A stretch of DNA of 64,000 bases, taken from assembly GCA_022842245.1 (NCBI GenBank), contig JALHPZ010000005.1, positions 154,979 to 218,978 of the forward strand, given 5' to 3'. The DNA comes from Gemmataceae bacterium. Lineage in GTDB: Bacteria; Planctomycetota; Planctomycetia; Gemmatales; Gemmataceae. A program made the position numbers and the translations under genes. How positions within the stretch are numbered: position 1 is the stretch's first letter; every line of letters starts with the position of its first letter. This document shows positions 52,703 to 62,267 of the stretch, piece after piece. The notes under the pieces are model-generated. The model was not told the DNA's origin. It searched no databases and worked only from the letters and a program-made list of their open reading frames with translations.

Positions 52703-55642
52703 ATGCGATGCGCAGCCATTTTTCTTTTCATTGCATTTCCGAACATCGCGCTCGCTCAGACATCGCCGGCCGAGGCCGAGAAGCAGATGAAGTTGCCGCC
52801 GGGGTTCACCGCCCGCGTCGTGGCGCACGAGCCGATGGTGCGGCAACCGGTGAGCATGAGCTTCGACGAGCGCGGTCGGATGTGGGTGCTTCAATATTTG
52901 CAGTACCCGAATCCGAACGGCCTCAAGGCGCTGAAGCAGGACCAGTACCTGCGAACGATCTGGGACAAGGTGCCTGAGCCGCCGCCGATGGGGCCGAAAG
53001 GGCTGGACCGCCTGACGATCTGCTACGACCCGGACGAGAAGGGGGTCTTCCGCAAGTCGAAAGACTTCGTGGCGGGATTGAACCTCGCCAGCGGATTCTG
53101 CATCGGCGGGGGCGGCGTCTACGTTCTTCAGTCGCCGTACTTGCTCTTTTATCCGGACAAGGACCACGACGACGTGCCGGACGGCGATCCCGTCGTGGCG
53201 CTTTCCGGTTTCGGGTTCGACGACACCCACTCCGTCGCTAACAGCCTACAATGGGGCCCCGACGGATGGCTCTACGGTGCGGCCGGCAGTACCAGCACCT
53301 GCAAGATCCCGAACCCCGCGAAGCCCGGCGAGATCATCGAATTCCAACAAGGCATCTGGCGCTACCATCCGAAGTCGAAGGCGTTCGAGCTCTTCAGCGA
53401 GGGCGGCGGCAACACCTTCGGCCTCGACTTCGACAAGCACGGCCAAGTGATCGCCGGCACAAACTGGGGCGGCTTCGCCATGCTCCACCAGATGCAAGGG
53501 GCCTACCACGTCAAGGGCTTCAGCAAGCACGGCCCGCTGCACAACCCGCACACCTACGGCTACTTCGAACACGTTCCGTATCAGGGTTTCAAAGGCGGCC
53601 ACGTTACCTGTGGCGGCATCGTGTATCAGGGCGACACCTTCCCGACGGAGATGCGCGACCAGTACATCGCCGGCAACCTGCTCTCGAGCGCGATCTACTG
53701 GCACAAGATCACGCCCAACGGATCGACGTTCCGGAACGCCCACGGCGGTGACCTGATGACGACGCCGGATATTTGGTTCCGCCCGATCGACCTGATGCTC
53801 GGGCCGGACGGTTCGGTGTACGTGGTGGACTGGTACGACAAGCGCGCCGCCCACCTCGACCCGATCGACAACTGGGACAAGACCAACGGCCGCATCTACA
53901 AGATCGAATACGCGGGCACGCCGGACTATCCGAAGTTCGACCTACGCACGAAGTCAGCCGAGGAGTTGGTGGAGCTACTGAAGCATCCGAACGCCTGGTG
54001 GCGCCGCGAGGCACGGCGGATGCTGGTGGAGCGCAATGACCCGGCGAGCGTGAAGCTGTTGAAGGCGATTCCAAAGGACAGCGGCATTCCGTTCCTCGAA
54101 ACGATTTGGACGCTGGCTCAAACCTCCAATGGCCTGAAGCCGAGCGATTACCAGCAGCTACTCGTTCATGCGGACGAGCACGTGCGGTTGTGGGCCGTTC
54201 GGCTGTTCGTGGACTGCGGCATCGAGACCGATCTTAACAAACTCGCCGACCTCGCGAAGGCCGATCCGTCGCCGACCGTGCGTGCCCAGCTCGCCTGCTC
54301 GGCGAAGCGACTGCCGCCCGCGTCGAGTTGGCCGATCATCCAGAATACGATCGCCCGCGATGACAACGCGACCGATCCGTACATTCCCTTGCTCACGTGG
54401 TGGGCTATCGAACATCACATGGCGACGAGCGAGAAGGCTCCGCCCGTCAAATTGTTGACGGACCCCGAGACCATTTCGCGACCGATGATGGATAAACATC
54501 TCACGGAGCGAATCGTCCAGCGGTTGACGCACATGACGGGCGGATTCGAAGCGATTGGTGCGATGCTGCAACACGGACCGGAATCGGCACGGAGAAATAT
54601 TGTTAAAGGTCTCAACGCCGGTATCGCCGGGAAGAAGTTCGACACAACGCCGAAGGAACTTGCAGAACCACTCGACGCTCTCCTTATGACTTCGCCCAGG
54701 GACGCCGAGATTCAAAAGCTCGCGATCCGGTTCGGGCACCGGCCGACGGCGGAGAAACTGCTCGTCCAGTTCCAGAATGAGTCGGCGACCGGGCGTGCCG
54801 CCGCCTTGCAACTCCTCGCCGACGTGAAGCATCCCGACCTGCCGAAGGCGATGCTCGCCGTCATGGGCGTGACGAAGGACGAGAAGCTCCGGCAATCGAT
54901 CCTCGCGTCGATGGCGGTCTACGCCGATGCCGGTCTCGATGCGTACCTCCTCAAAGCCGCCGAATACCTCACGCCCTCCGACCGCGCTGCCGTGCGGCGC
55001 GTACTCTTCTCGCGGCCGGCCACGGCGATGAAATACCTCGAACTGATCGACGCCAAGAAGCTGCCGGCCGCCGAAGTACCCCTGACGGAACTGCGACCAC
55101 TGCTCGCCTTCAATGACAAGCCACTCTCGGCGATCATCGAGAAGCACTACGGTAAGATCGGCCCGGCGACGCCCGGCGAGAAGCAGGCCCGCATCACCTG
55201 GGTCGGCGTCATCCTCGGCAAGGGCAAGGGCGACGCGAAGGCCGGGCAGCCGCTCTTCAAGCAGCACTGCGCCACCTGCCACCAGTTCCACGGCGAGGGG
55301 AACAAGATCGGCCCCGACCTGACGACGGCGGACCGCAAGAACACCTCGTACATGGTGGCGAACATCGTCGATCCGAGTTCGTACATCCGCACGGAGTACG
55401 TCCAGCACGAAGCCAATCTCCTCGACGGCCGCAAGGTGATCGGGATTGTGACGGAATCAACGGCCAAGACCGTGACGATCCTCGACGCACAAAACAAGAA
55501 GACGACCATCTCGCGGGAGGATATGGAAGACCTGAAGCCGTCGGCTCTGTCCATGATGCCCGAAAAATTACTGGACACGCTAACCGACCAGCAATTGTGT
55601 GATCTCTTCGCCTTCCTCCGGAGCGACCCGCCGAAGAAATGA
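52703..55642 (+). CDS. PVC-type heme-binding propeller protein
   Basis: A 979-residue exported protein with leader MRCAAIFLFIAFPNIALAQT. A sugar-dehydrogenase-like propeller (about residues 28-390) opens with LPPGFTARVVAHEPMVRQPV and contains SVANSLQWGPDGWLYGAAGS and NTFGLDFDKHGQVIAGTNWG. HEAT-type repeats follow (about 400-815). One cytochrome c site, CATCH at 856-860, and a PVC-type C-terminal tail (VDPSSYIRTEYVQHEANLLD) end it. A typical planctomycete protein that may oxidise sugar-like material in the periplasm; the substrate is unproven. Its TGA overlaps the ATG of the next gene (ATGA), so translation is coupled. Confidence 0.92.
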   Translation: MRCAAIFLFIAFPNIALAQTSPAEAEKQMKLPPGFTARVVAHEPMVRQPVSMSFDERGRMWVLQYLQYPNPNGLKALKQDQYLRTIWDKVPEPPPMGPKGLDRLTICYDPDEKGVFRKSKDFVAGLNLASGFCIGGGGVYVLQSPYLLFYPDKDHDDVPDGDPVVALSGFGFDDTHSVANSLQWGPDGWLYGAAGSTSTCKIPNPAKPGEIIEFQQGIWRYHPKSKAFELFSEGGGNTFGLDFDKHGQVIAGTNWGGFAMLHQMQGAYHVKGFSKHGPLHNPHTYGYFEHVPYQGFKGGHVTCGGIVYQGDTFPTEMRDQYIAGNLLSSAIYWHKITPNGSTFRNAHGGDLMTTPDIWFRPIDLMLGPDGSVYVVDWYDKRAAHLDPIDNWDKTNGRIYKIEYAGTPDYPKFDLRTKSAEELVELLKHPNAWWRREARRMLVERNDPASVKLLKAIPKDSGIPFLETIWTLAQTSNGLKPSDYQQLLVHADEHVRLWAVRLFVDCGIETDLNKLADLAKADPSPTVRAQLACSAKRLPPASSWPIIQNTIARDDNATDPYIPLLTWWAIEHHMATSEKAPPVKLLTDPETISRPMMDKHLTERIVQRLTHMTGGFEAIGAMLQHGPESARRNIVKGLNAGIAGKKFDTTPKELAEPLDALLMTSPRDAEIQKLAIRFGHRPTAEKLLVQFQNESATGRAAALQLLADVKHPDLPKAMLAVMGVTKDEKLRQSILASMAVYADAGLDAYLLKAAEYLTPSDRAAVRRVLFSRPATAMKYLELIDAKKLPAAEVPLTELRPLLAFNDKPLSAIIEKHYGKIGPATPGEKQARITWVGVILGKGKGDAKAGQPLFKQHCATCHQFHGEGNKIGPDLTTADRKNTSYMVANIVDPSSYIRTEYVQHEANLLDGRKVIGIVTESTAKTVTILDAQNKKTTISREDMEDLKPSALSMMPEKLLDTLTDQQLCDLFAFLRSDPPKK

Positions 55643-57489
55643 GATACGCGTTGCTGGGATTGCTTCTCGTTCCTTCGCTCGCCGTCGCGCAGCCGCGGGA
55701 CGTGGCGGCGCTGTTCCCGCCGTCGACGGTGGCGTATGCGGAGCTGCGCGATCCCGCCAGCATCGCCGATGGACTCGCGGCGATCGTGAAAGGCTCGCCG
55801 TTCGAAGATGGACTCAAACTTCTCCACGACCGGAAGGACGCCGCAAAGGAGCTTCGCTTGGTCGGTGGCTCGACCGCGCTCGCCGGCGCCGCGCTGTTGG
55901 CGTCGCCGGAATTCCTCAGTGAATTTCGCAAAATTCGCGGTGCCGCCTTCGGGTTCTTTGGTCTGACGGCGGGCGGCGAGCCGAAAATCGCCGCGTGTGT
56001 TCTCACCGGCGACAGCCTCGCCGCAGCACTTTATGCCCGCTCACACCTCGCGAACGAACCGACGCTCCGCCGTGTGGCCGTCGTCGACGGAGTACCAATC
56101 TTTCAGTCGCGTGCCTTCCCGGCTCAGGCCTTCGACCCGAACACGGGCAAACCGGTAACGTTCGAGCCTAAGGCCGCAACCGAAGGACCCTGTGAGCCGA
56201 CCTACGCGTACACCGCCGGCCTGTTCATCGTCGCGTCCAACAAGGAGGCCATCGCCGACGTGCTTGCCCGCAACCGGGGCACCGCGAGGGATTCGTTGGC
56301 GACATCGATTGATTTCCCGGCCCAGCGACCGGCCGGAATTCATGCTTTTGTGCGAATGATCGAGCTTGTCCGCCTCGCCGACGTGGCCAAGAAGCGTCAC
56401 AAAGAAATCCTGCCGGCGGAACTGGTCGCCGTCTTGAAACTCGTTCTAAGTCCTCGATCGGTGCCGATCATGACGGCACAGGGTACGCTCAGCCTCTCCG
56501 GCTTGCGGTGGACCATCGACCTGCACCTCGACGCCGAGCAACCTAGCCCGCTCCTGGACCTCCTTGCATCCGCCGTTCCTCCGGAAGCCGCGCGATCGAT
56601 TCCAGCAATAGCGGCCGGACATTTCTCCGTGGGGCTGCCCCCGCCGGAACGGCGTGCCGCGGTCCTGCTCGCCTTCGTCAACGCGCTCTTGTCAGCGCAT
56701 GGCAATGTTGGCCGGACCGCCACCGAATGGATCGAGCAGTGGGAAGCGCGATCGAAGTTGCCGTTGCGTGCGAAACTCTTACCTGAGGTTCGCGGCCTCT
56801 CTCTGATTCTGATTCCCAAACCAGAACTTCCACCGCGCATCGAACCGCTGCCGCTCGCGGCGCTGCACCTTGAGGCGGGCGCGTCTGACTGGGAATCGGC
56901 GATCCCGAAGTTCCTGGCCGCCGTCGATGGCCGTGACCCGTCCGCCAAACCGTCGAGCGAAACGATCGGGAACGTGAAGGTTTGGACGGTATCCCTGGCC
57001 GGCACGCCGCTGCACTTCGCCCGTCGCGAGAACACTTGGATCTTCGGCCTCGACCGCAAGCAACTCGCCGAATGTTGCTGGGGGGGCGGACCGATTCCCG
57101 CGTTGGCCGATCTCGCCGTCGGAGCGATTCGCTGGCCCGGCCTCGTCCAATACGAAACGCCCCGCAAACTCGCCGGACGGCTCGAACACCGGTCCCGCGG
57201 GTCGAATCCTTTCGATGCCCCGTTTGGCGGTGGACTGTTACCTCTCGGCCTTCTCGATCCGCAAACTGGCGGCGAGATGACCGCCGAGGAGTTCAAATCG
57301 CTCTATGGGGCGTTCCCTCCGCTTGCATTGCGAGCGAATCGCACCGGGAGCCGGGTCTCGGTCGAACTCCGCTGGGACTTCGACCGAGATGGTGCGAACG
57401 GATTCCTCACGAAACTCGTTCCAATCCTTGAACGGATTGGAACGGCTCCATCGAACGAAGGCCTTCGATTCTCTCCCTTCGACCGCTGA
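55639..57489 (+). CDS. Secreted DUF3352-like hypothetical protein
   Basis: A 616-residue exported protein with leader MRYALLGLLLVPSLAVAQP. It opens VAALFPPSTVAYAELRDPAS, a phrase frequent in DUF3352-like proteins, and continues as a low-motif alpha/beta protein with no catalytic signature. The start overlaps the PVC-heme stop by four bases, so the two proteins are made together and likely work together. The 226 bases downstream hold a hairpin (57657-57684) but no other gene that I can support. Confidence 0.7.
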   Translation: MRYALLGLLLVPSLAVAQPRDVAALFPPSTVAYAELRDPASIADGLAAIVKGSPFEDGLKLLHDRKDAAKELRLVGGSTALAGAALLASPEFLSEFRKIRGAAFGFFGLTAGGEPKIAACVLTGDSLAAALYARSHLANEPTLRRVAVVDGVPIFQSRAFPAQAFDPNTGKPVTFEPKAATEGPCEPTYAYTAGLFIVASNKEAIADVLARNRGTARDSLATSIDFPAQRPAGIHAFVRMIELVRLADVAKKRHKEILPAELVAVLKLVLSPRSVPIMTAQGTLSLSGLRWTIDLHLDAEQPSPLLDLLASAVPPEAARSIPAIAAGHFSVGLPPPERRAAVLLAFVNALLSAHGNVGRTATEWIEQWEARSKLPLRAKLLPEVRGLSLILIPKPELPPRIEPLPLAALHLEAGASDWESAIPKFLAAVDGRDPSAKPSSETIGNVKVWTVSLAGTPLHFARRENTWIFGLDRKQLAECCWGGGPIPALADLAVGAIRWPGLVQYETPRKLAGRLEHRSRGSNPFDAPFGGGLLPLGLLDPQTGGEMTAEEFKSLYGAFPPLALRANRTGSRVSVELRWDFDRDGANGFLTKLVPILERIGTAPSNEGLRFSPFDR

Positions 57490-57656
57490 ACTCCTTGAAA
57501 TCTTCACGGGTTGGCGTTGAACATCCTCGAGGCCCAGAGTAGAGTGGGAGCAGAAACATGGCGACCCATTTGCTGCTTGCGGGCCTCCTTGAACTCCGAG
57601 CCTTCGGGGCCGGGAATTCGTATCGGTTGCCATAGTGCGAAACGATCGAGAATCCC

Positions 57657-57684
57657 ACGGCCCCGGACGCTCGTCCGGGGCCGT
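57657..57684 (+). terminator. Hairpin upstream of leuA
   Basis: A perfect 12-bp stem (57657-57668 with 57673-57684) closes a GCTC loop and is followed by TCGCGTTTC. It could terminate the DUF3352-like transcript or lie in the leuA leader. No leader peptide rich in leucine codons is seen, so attenuation is not supported. Confidence 0.55.
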
Positions 57685-57715
57685 TCGCGTTTCAGGACTT
57701 TATCAGGAGCCTTCG

Positions 57716-59320
57716 ATGACGCTGCCGAGCGATCCGAACCGCGTGATCGTCTTCGACACCACGCTGCGCGACGGGGAACAAAGCCCCGGTTGCAGCATGA
57801 ACCTGAACGAGAAGCTCGAGATCGCGCTTGCGCTTCGGGACCTCGGTGTGGATGTGATCGAGGCCGGGTTCCCCATCGCCTCGCCGGGTGATTTCGAGAG
57901 CGTCTGTGAGATCGCGAAGCAGGTGCACGGGCCGATCATCGCCGGCCTCGCGCGATGCAATCCGGCAGACATCGACCGCGCCGCGGACGCCGTGAAGCAC
58001 GCGGCCCGGCCGCGCATCCATGTGTTTCTCGCCACGAGCGCCATCCACCGCGAGTTCAAACTGCGAATGAGTCGGGAGGAAATCCTCAAGCGAGCCGTCG
58101 AAGGTGTCAAACGCGCCCGGGACCGGATCGAAGACATCGAGTTCTCACCCGAAGACGCCTCGCGCACGGAGTTGGACTTCCTTGCGGAGGTCGTCGAGCG
58201 CGCCGTGGAGGCCGGGGCGACGACGCTGAATATCCCCGATACGGTGGGCTACGCCGTGCCTGAACACTACGCCGCGATCATCCGGCACCTGAAAAAGCAT
58301 GTCCGCGGCATCGAGAAGTGCGTGCTCAGCGTCCATTGCCACAACGACCTCGGCCTCGCGGTCGCCAACAGCCTCGCCGCGCTCAAGGAAGGTGCCCGGC
58401 AAGTCGAGTGCACGATCAACGGCATCGGCGAGCGTGCTGGTAACACGGCGCTCGAGGAAGTTGTCATGGCCATGCGCACGCGCCAGGACCACTACGGCCT
58501 CTCCACCGGCATCAACACGCGCCTTCTGCTGCCCACCAGCCGCAAGCTCTCGCACGCTACCGGTATGCAGGTCCAGCGAAACAAGGCCATCGTCGGGCAG
58601 AACGCCTTCGCGCACGAAGCCGGCATCCACCAGGACGGCATGCTCAAGAACGCCAGCACTTACGAAATCATGCGGCCGGAGGACATCGGCCTGTCGCGTA
58701 CCGAACTCGTCCTCGGCAAGCACAGCGGCCGCCACGCACTACGTCAGAAGATCGTCGATCTCGGCTATCACCTGTCCGACGAGCAACTGAACAAGGTTTT
58801 TGACGCCTTCAAGGTCCTCGCCGACCGCAAGAAGGACATTTACGACGCCGACATCGAAGCCCTCGCCGAATCCCAACTGCAGGATACCGTCAAGAAGATT
58901 TGGACGCTCCAGGCCTTCACCTGCAACGCAGGCACCGGTACGCTCCCTTCCGCGTCCGTCGCGCTCTGGCGTGCCGACGGCCAGATCCTCCGCGATGCCT
59001 CGCTGGGCGACGGACCCATCGATTCCGTCTTCAAGGTCATCGACCGAATTACCGGATTCAGTCTCAAGGTGGTGGACTACCGCGTGCGGGCCGTCACCTT
59101 TGGTGGCGATGCCCAAGGCGAAGCCTTCATCGAGGCCGAGTACGATGGTAAGAAGCACACCGCGCGGGCCGTGTCCACCGATATTGTGGAAGCCAGCGCG
59201 ATGGCCTATCTGGACTTGGTGAACCGGGTCGCGGCCCGTGTGGACCGCGACCGGTTGAAACCCACCGACCACGTGGCAACGGATACCGTGCCGGGTCAAG
59301 CTGCCGCCGCGAAGAGTTGA
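57716..59320 (+). CDS. leuA: 2-isopropylmalate synthase
   Basis: A 534-residue enzyme that condenses acetyl-CoA with 2-oxoisovalerate, the first step of leucine synthesis. The TIM-barrel catalytic domain starts with [20 protein letters not shown] and has [20 protein letters not shown] for the metal, with [13 protein letters not shown] and [10 protein letters not shown] typical of the long leuA subfamily. A C-terminal regulatory LeuA domain (about 385-520) should bind leucine for feedback inhibition. AGGAG lies seven bases before the ATG at 57716. No leuB, leuC or leuD is near; the other leucine genes must be elsewhere. Confidence 0.95.
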   Translation: MTLPSDPNRVIVFDTTLRDGEQSPGCSMNLNEKLEIALALRDLGVDVIEAGFPIASPGDFESVCEIAKQVHGPIIAGLARCNPADIDRAADAVKHAARPRIHVFLATSAIHREFKLRMSREEILKRAVEGVKRARDRIEDIEFSPEDASRTELDFLAEVVERAVEAGATTLNIPDTVGYAVPEHYAAIIRHLKKHVRGIEKCVLSVHCHNDLGLAVANSLAALKEGARQVECTINGIGERAGNTALEEVVMAMRTRQDHYGLSTGINTRLLLPTSRKLSHATGMQVQRNKAIVGQNAFAHEAGIHQDGMLKNASTYEIMRPEDIGLSRTELVLGKHSGRHALRQKIVDLGYHLSDEQLNKVFDAFKVLADRKKDIYDADIEALAESQLQDTVKKIWTLQAFTCNAGTGTLPSASVALWRADGQILRDASLGDGPIDSVFKVIDRITGFSLKVVDYRVRAVTFGGDAQGEAFIEAEYDGKKHTARAVSTDIVEASAMAYLDLVNRVAARVDRDRLKPTDHVATDTVPGQAAAAKS

Positions 59321-59354
59321 TCGGGATCTGGTAGCTTTTTGGTCCTATTTCGGA

Positions 59355-59360
59355 TATAAT
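59355..59360 (+). promoter_or_regulatory. Likely -10 box of the iscA-hscB transcript
   Basis: A perfect TATAAT lies 42 bases before the iscA ATG and 35 bases after the leuA stop. A -35 box is not convincing at 16-18 bases upstream. It is the best -10 match noticed in this window. Confidence 0.5.
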
Positions 59361-59402
59361 GCGAGTGTTGAATCCCCGAAACTCCCAACGGAAGGTGCGA
59401 AT

Positions 59403-59789
59403 ATGTCGACTGCCGTCGAAGAACCGGTGACCCTCGGCACCAAGGCGAACAAGGTTTGCCCCGTCAACCTCACCGAAAAGGCCGCGAGCGAAGTGAAGCG
59501 TATCGCCGCCGATCAGGCTGCGGCCACGCCGCTGTACCTCCGAGTGCGCGTCGTCGGCGGCGGGTGCTCCGGCTTCCAACACAAACTCGATCTCGACGAA
59601 ACCGTGAACGAAAAGCTGGATGAATTGTTCGAAGCCCACGGCGTCAACATCGTCGTGGACAAGCGCAGCCTTCTGTACCTTGAAGGCGTCACGGTCGACT
59701 TCCACGACGATCTCAACAAGCGTGGCTTCAGCGTTTCGAATCCGCACGCCAAAACCACCTGCGGCTGCGGCAGTTCGTTCTCGATGTAA
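59403..59789 (+). CDS. Iron-sulfur cluster assembly A-type carrier
   Basis: A 128-residue HesB/IscA-type protein. The three ligand cysteines are Cys55 (GGGCSGFQ), Cys120 and Cys122 (KTTCGCGSSF). A-type carriers receive a cluster from the scaffold and deliver it to apo-enzymes. The N-terminal extension (about 17 residues) and an extra Cys19 are unusual. Which A-type subgroup (IscA, SufA or ErpA) cannot be decided from sequence. The hscB gene starts two bases after the stop. Confidence 0.93.
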   Translation: MSTAVEEPVTLGTKANKVCPVNLTEKAASEVKRIAADQAAATPLYLRVRVVGGGCSGFQHKLDLDETVNEKLDELFEAHGVNIVVDKRSLLYLEGVTVDFHDDLNKRGFSVSNPHAKTTCGCGSSFSM

Positions 59790-59791
59790 CC

Positions 59792-60298
59792 ATGACCGAT
59801 TATTTCGAGCGTCTCGGCTTGCCGAGACGCTTTTCCATTGATGCCACCGAAGTCGAGCGACGCTATCTCGCCCTCTCGCGCGAGTGTCACCCGGACCTGC
59901 AAGGTGATGCATCCGAAGACGAGCAATTCGCCGCGATCGAGAAGACCGCTTCCTTGAATCAGGCGTATACGACGCTCAAGGATCCGTTTCGTCGAGCCGA
60001 ATACCTTCTCCACCTGTCTGGTGGACCGACGGCGGGGCAGGAGAAGAGCCTCGATCAGTCGTTTCTCCTGGAGATGATGGAAACCCGCGAACGGATGGAC
60101 GAACTGCGAGACGCCGGAGGCGATTTGCGCGAACTCGAGACCGATCTCGAACGTCAATACAACGAAATCCTGGCGGATGTAGCTGGTCGATTTGAGAATT
60201 CCAAGGACGACCTAGTGATGATCCGCCGTCGGTTGAACGCGGCCAAGACCATCCAGAGCCTGTTGCGCGACCTGCGCGGCACGCCGGATCTGACCTGA
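59792..60298 (+). CDS. hscB: HscB-type J-domain co-chaperone for Fe-S cluster transfer
   Basis: A 168-residue protein with an N-terminal J-domain whose HPD motif is at 33-35 (ECHPDLQGD) and a C-terminal three-helix domain (LDQSFLLEMMETRERMDELR) that binds the scaffold IscU. HscB stimulates the Hsp70 HscA in the cluster transfer cycle. An adjacent hscA, iscU or iscS is not present, so partners are elsewhere, or a general DnaK may serve. It is coupled to the A-type carrier upstream with two bases between. A tRNA gene follows after two bases. Confidence 0.92.
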   Translation: MTDYFERLGLPRRFSIDATEVERRYLALSRECHPDLQGDASEDEQFAAIEKTASLNQAYTTLKDPFRRAEYLLHLSGGPTAGQEKSLDQSFLLEMMETRERMDELRDAGGDLRELETDLERQYNEILADVAGRFENSKDDLVMIRRRLNAAKTIQSLLRDLRGTPDLT

Positions 60299-60300
60299 AC

Positions 60301-60373
60301 GGGCGTGTAACTCAGCGGTTAGAGTGCCTCCCTTACAAGGAGGAAGTCGGGGGTTCGAGTCCCTCCTCGCCCA
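60301..60373 (+). tRNA. tRNA-Val (anticodon UAC)
   Basis: The cloverleaf folds with a 7-bp acceptor stem (one T-T mismatch at pair 6-67), a D arm, an anticodon arm with stem CCTCC/GGAGG around loop CTTACAA giving anticodon UAC, and a T arm with TTCGAGT loop. The discriminator base is A, as for valine. The sequence has no CCA; it ends ...CGCCCA. It sits two bases after hscB and may be transcribed with it. Confidence 0.93.
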
Positions 60374-60415
60374 CTTCCCTCGGTCCACACTTTTTGCTTT
60401 CCGTCTGCAGTCGGC

Positions 60416-60760
60416 TCATTCGGCGGGTCGTGAAACGAACCGGTCGACCACGCCGATGGGCAGCGCGGGCAGAAACTTCGCACCTATCTCGTATTGGCCC
60501 GTGGGCGAACCCGCCACGTAGACGATTTCGATCCGGACCGGTTCCGTGATACCGCTCGCTACGCAATGGAGCGTTGCGCTGAGTTGTGCGCCGGCCCCTG
60601 GCCTCAACGGTGCTCGCATTCGCAGGCCCGTCTGCGAGAGGTCGGCGACGTGTCCGCAGATCGGTTTGGCAATGTCGTCTTGGACCGGAATCGTGCAGAA
60701 GGTCTCGTAGGCCAGTTCGAAGCGAAGGCGATTCCGGCGGTCGGCGAGGGCGTCGTTCAT
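60416..60760 (-). CDS. PilZ domain protein
   Basis: A 114-residue single-domain protein. The c-di-GMP signature starts at RRNRLRFEL near the N-terminus and continues with VADLSQTGLRMRAPL (the D/N-x-S-x-x-G box), so binding of cyclic di-GMP is plausible. I take the ATG at 60760, since it directly precedes the RR motif; a longer start at 60826 adds a non-conserved stretch. No diguanylate cyclase is near. It is divergent from the DUF1571 gene, with a 292-base gap that shows no other gene. Confidence 0.82.
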   Translation of the reverse strand: MNDALADRRNRLRFELAYETFCTIPVQDDIAKPICGHVADLSQTGLRMRAPLRPGAGAQLSATLHCVASGITEPVRIEIVYVAGSPTGQYEIGAKFLPALPIGVVDRFVSRPAE

Positions 60761-61052
60761 GGCAGGCTCAAGAGAAATGATGGGTAGGTTAGAATGCCGC
60801 ACCGCCCCGTGCAACGCGCTCGACACCCGATTTCAGAACCGTCGTTCTCCCGGCATCGCAATCTTTTGCGTGCGATCCAAGGTTGTTAACTGCGGGATTC
60901 AATGTTCCCTTCACCCTGAGCGTTCGCTCGGCCGGGCAAGCCCGATGCGCGTACCGCTCCTCGCTGTCATTTTGGGCTAGGCAAATCCCGCTTCAGCGGT
61001 TATGCCGCCGCCCTTCCGAATCCATCCGATCCCGTTTCGGCAGGGGAACGCC

Positions 61053-62216
61053 ATGACGGTCCACGATCTGTTCCACCGCGCGTGGCTCGCGGCATTGCTG
61101 GCTGGTAGCGGCACGATGACGGCGCAGGAGCCCCTTCCGTTGCCTCCGCTTCCGAGTGCGACACCGGTCGTGCCGCCGAAGGCGGAATTGCCGCCGCTGA
61201 CCCCGGCAACCGGTACGGCACCAGTGGTCCCACCGCCGGCGGCCCCGGCGACGCTTCCACCGCTTGTCTCGGAAGCGCCCAAGGCCCCGGCCGTGCCGCC
61301 GCCCCTGACGCCTATGGCGACCCCACCGATGGCACCGATGCCCAGTGCCGCACCGACACTGCCGCCAATGGCGCTGCCCGGTGAAGTGAAGCCGACCGCC
61401 GCCGTCGTGAAATCGCCACCGATGAATCCCGTGAATCCGATGGCACCCGCCATGCCGCCGACGTTCGGCGCCGTCGTCGAAGCGAAGGTCGAGCCGAAGA
61501 CGATCGTTCCCGGCAACGCGAGCGTGAAGGTTGGGAAACCGGCGATCGACGGCTTGGCCGCGTACTCCCTGATGCTTTCCGAAGCCAAGATTGCCCTCGG
61601 GAAGATCAACGATTATTCCGGCCACGTCATCCACCAGGACCGCGTCCGCGGCAAGCTCACCGGCGACCAGACCGCCGAGATTCGTGTGAAGGCGAAACCG
61701 GCGGGCGTTTCTCTCAAGTACGTTGCGCCGAACGCGCTGATGGGCCAGGAACTCGCGTTCGTCGCGGGTCGCAACGGCGGCAAGCTCCGGTTCAAGCCGG
61801 CCGGCAGTTTCGGCCCGGACGGGTTCGCCACGGTAGAACTCGCCGACACGCGAGCCACGGCCCATACTCGCCATGCCGCGTCCGAGTTCGGCATCGGTCC
61901 GATGGTCGAAGTACTCGAGAAGAACCTGACGATCGAGCAACGCCTGCGGAACGCAGTGCAGGTGACCGTGTCCGACTATGTCTACGCCAATCGACCTGTC
62001 ACGCGATTCGAGGTGTTCACCGATCGCGCGCATGCCCTCCGCTTCGCCTACCGCACCGTGGTCTACGTCGACAAGGAAACCAAATTGCCGATCCGCATGG
62101 AAGCGTACGATCAGCCGACCATTGGCAGCGCACCGACCGGCGAACTGCTGGAGTGCTACAGCTACGTGAACCTGAAATTCAATCAGGGTCTCGGCGACGC
62201 CGTATTCGAGAAGTGA
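61053..62216 (+). CDS. Secreted proline-rich DUF1571 protein
   Basis: A 387-residue protein starting MTVHDLFHRAWLAALLAGSG (leader), then about 110 residues of very proline-rich sequence (LPLPPLPSATPVVPPKAELP, PLTPMATPPMAPMP) and a globular C-terminal DUF1571 domain (about 160-385, with KINDYSGHVIHQDRVRGKLT and YVYANRPVTRFEVFTDRAHA). The proline stretch probably spans the envelope or a wall layer. AGGGGA lies five bases before the ATG. Function unknown; DUF1571 proteins are common in planctomycetes. Confidence 0.78.
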   Translation: MTVHDLFHRAWLAALLAGSGTMTAQEPLPLPPLPSATPVVPPKAELPPLTPATGTAPVVPPPAAPATLPPLVSEAPKAPAVPPPLTPMATPPMAPMPSAAPTLPPMALPGEVKPTAAVVKSPPMNPVNPMAPAMPPTFGAVVEAKVEPKTIVPGNASVKVGKPAIDGLAAYSLMLSEAKIALGKINDYSGHVIHQDRVRGKLTGDQTAEIRVKAKPAGVSLKYVAPNALMGQELAFVAGRNGGKLRFKPAGSFGPDGFATVELADTRATAHTRHAASEFGIGPMVEVLEKNLTIEQRLRNAVQVTVSDYVYANRPVTRFEVFTDRAHALRFAYRTVVYVDKETKLPIRMEAYDQPTIGSAPTGELLECYSYVNLKFNQGLGDAVFEK

Positions 62217-62235
62217 ATTCTTTGCGATTCAATGG

Positions 62236-62265
62236 GGCCGGGAGCGTTCGCTCCCGGCCGTTTTC
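62236..62265. terminator. Rho-independent terminator between convergent genes
   Basis: A stem of about 11 bp (62236-62246 with 62249-62259) with a GTTC-like tip is followed by TTTTC. It lies 19 bases after the DUF1571 stop and just before the 3' end of the minus-strand metallo-beta-lactamase gene. Confidence 0.85.
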
Positions 62266-62267
62266 AT

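Noticed and set aside
57490-57715. A leader-peptide attenuator for leuA
   Set aside because: No short frame with consecutive leucine codons precedes the hairpin at 57657-57684.
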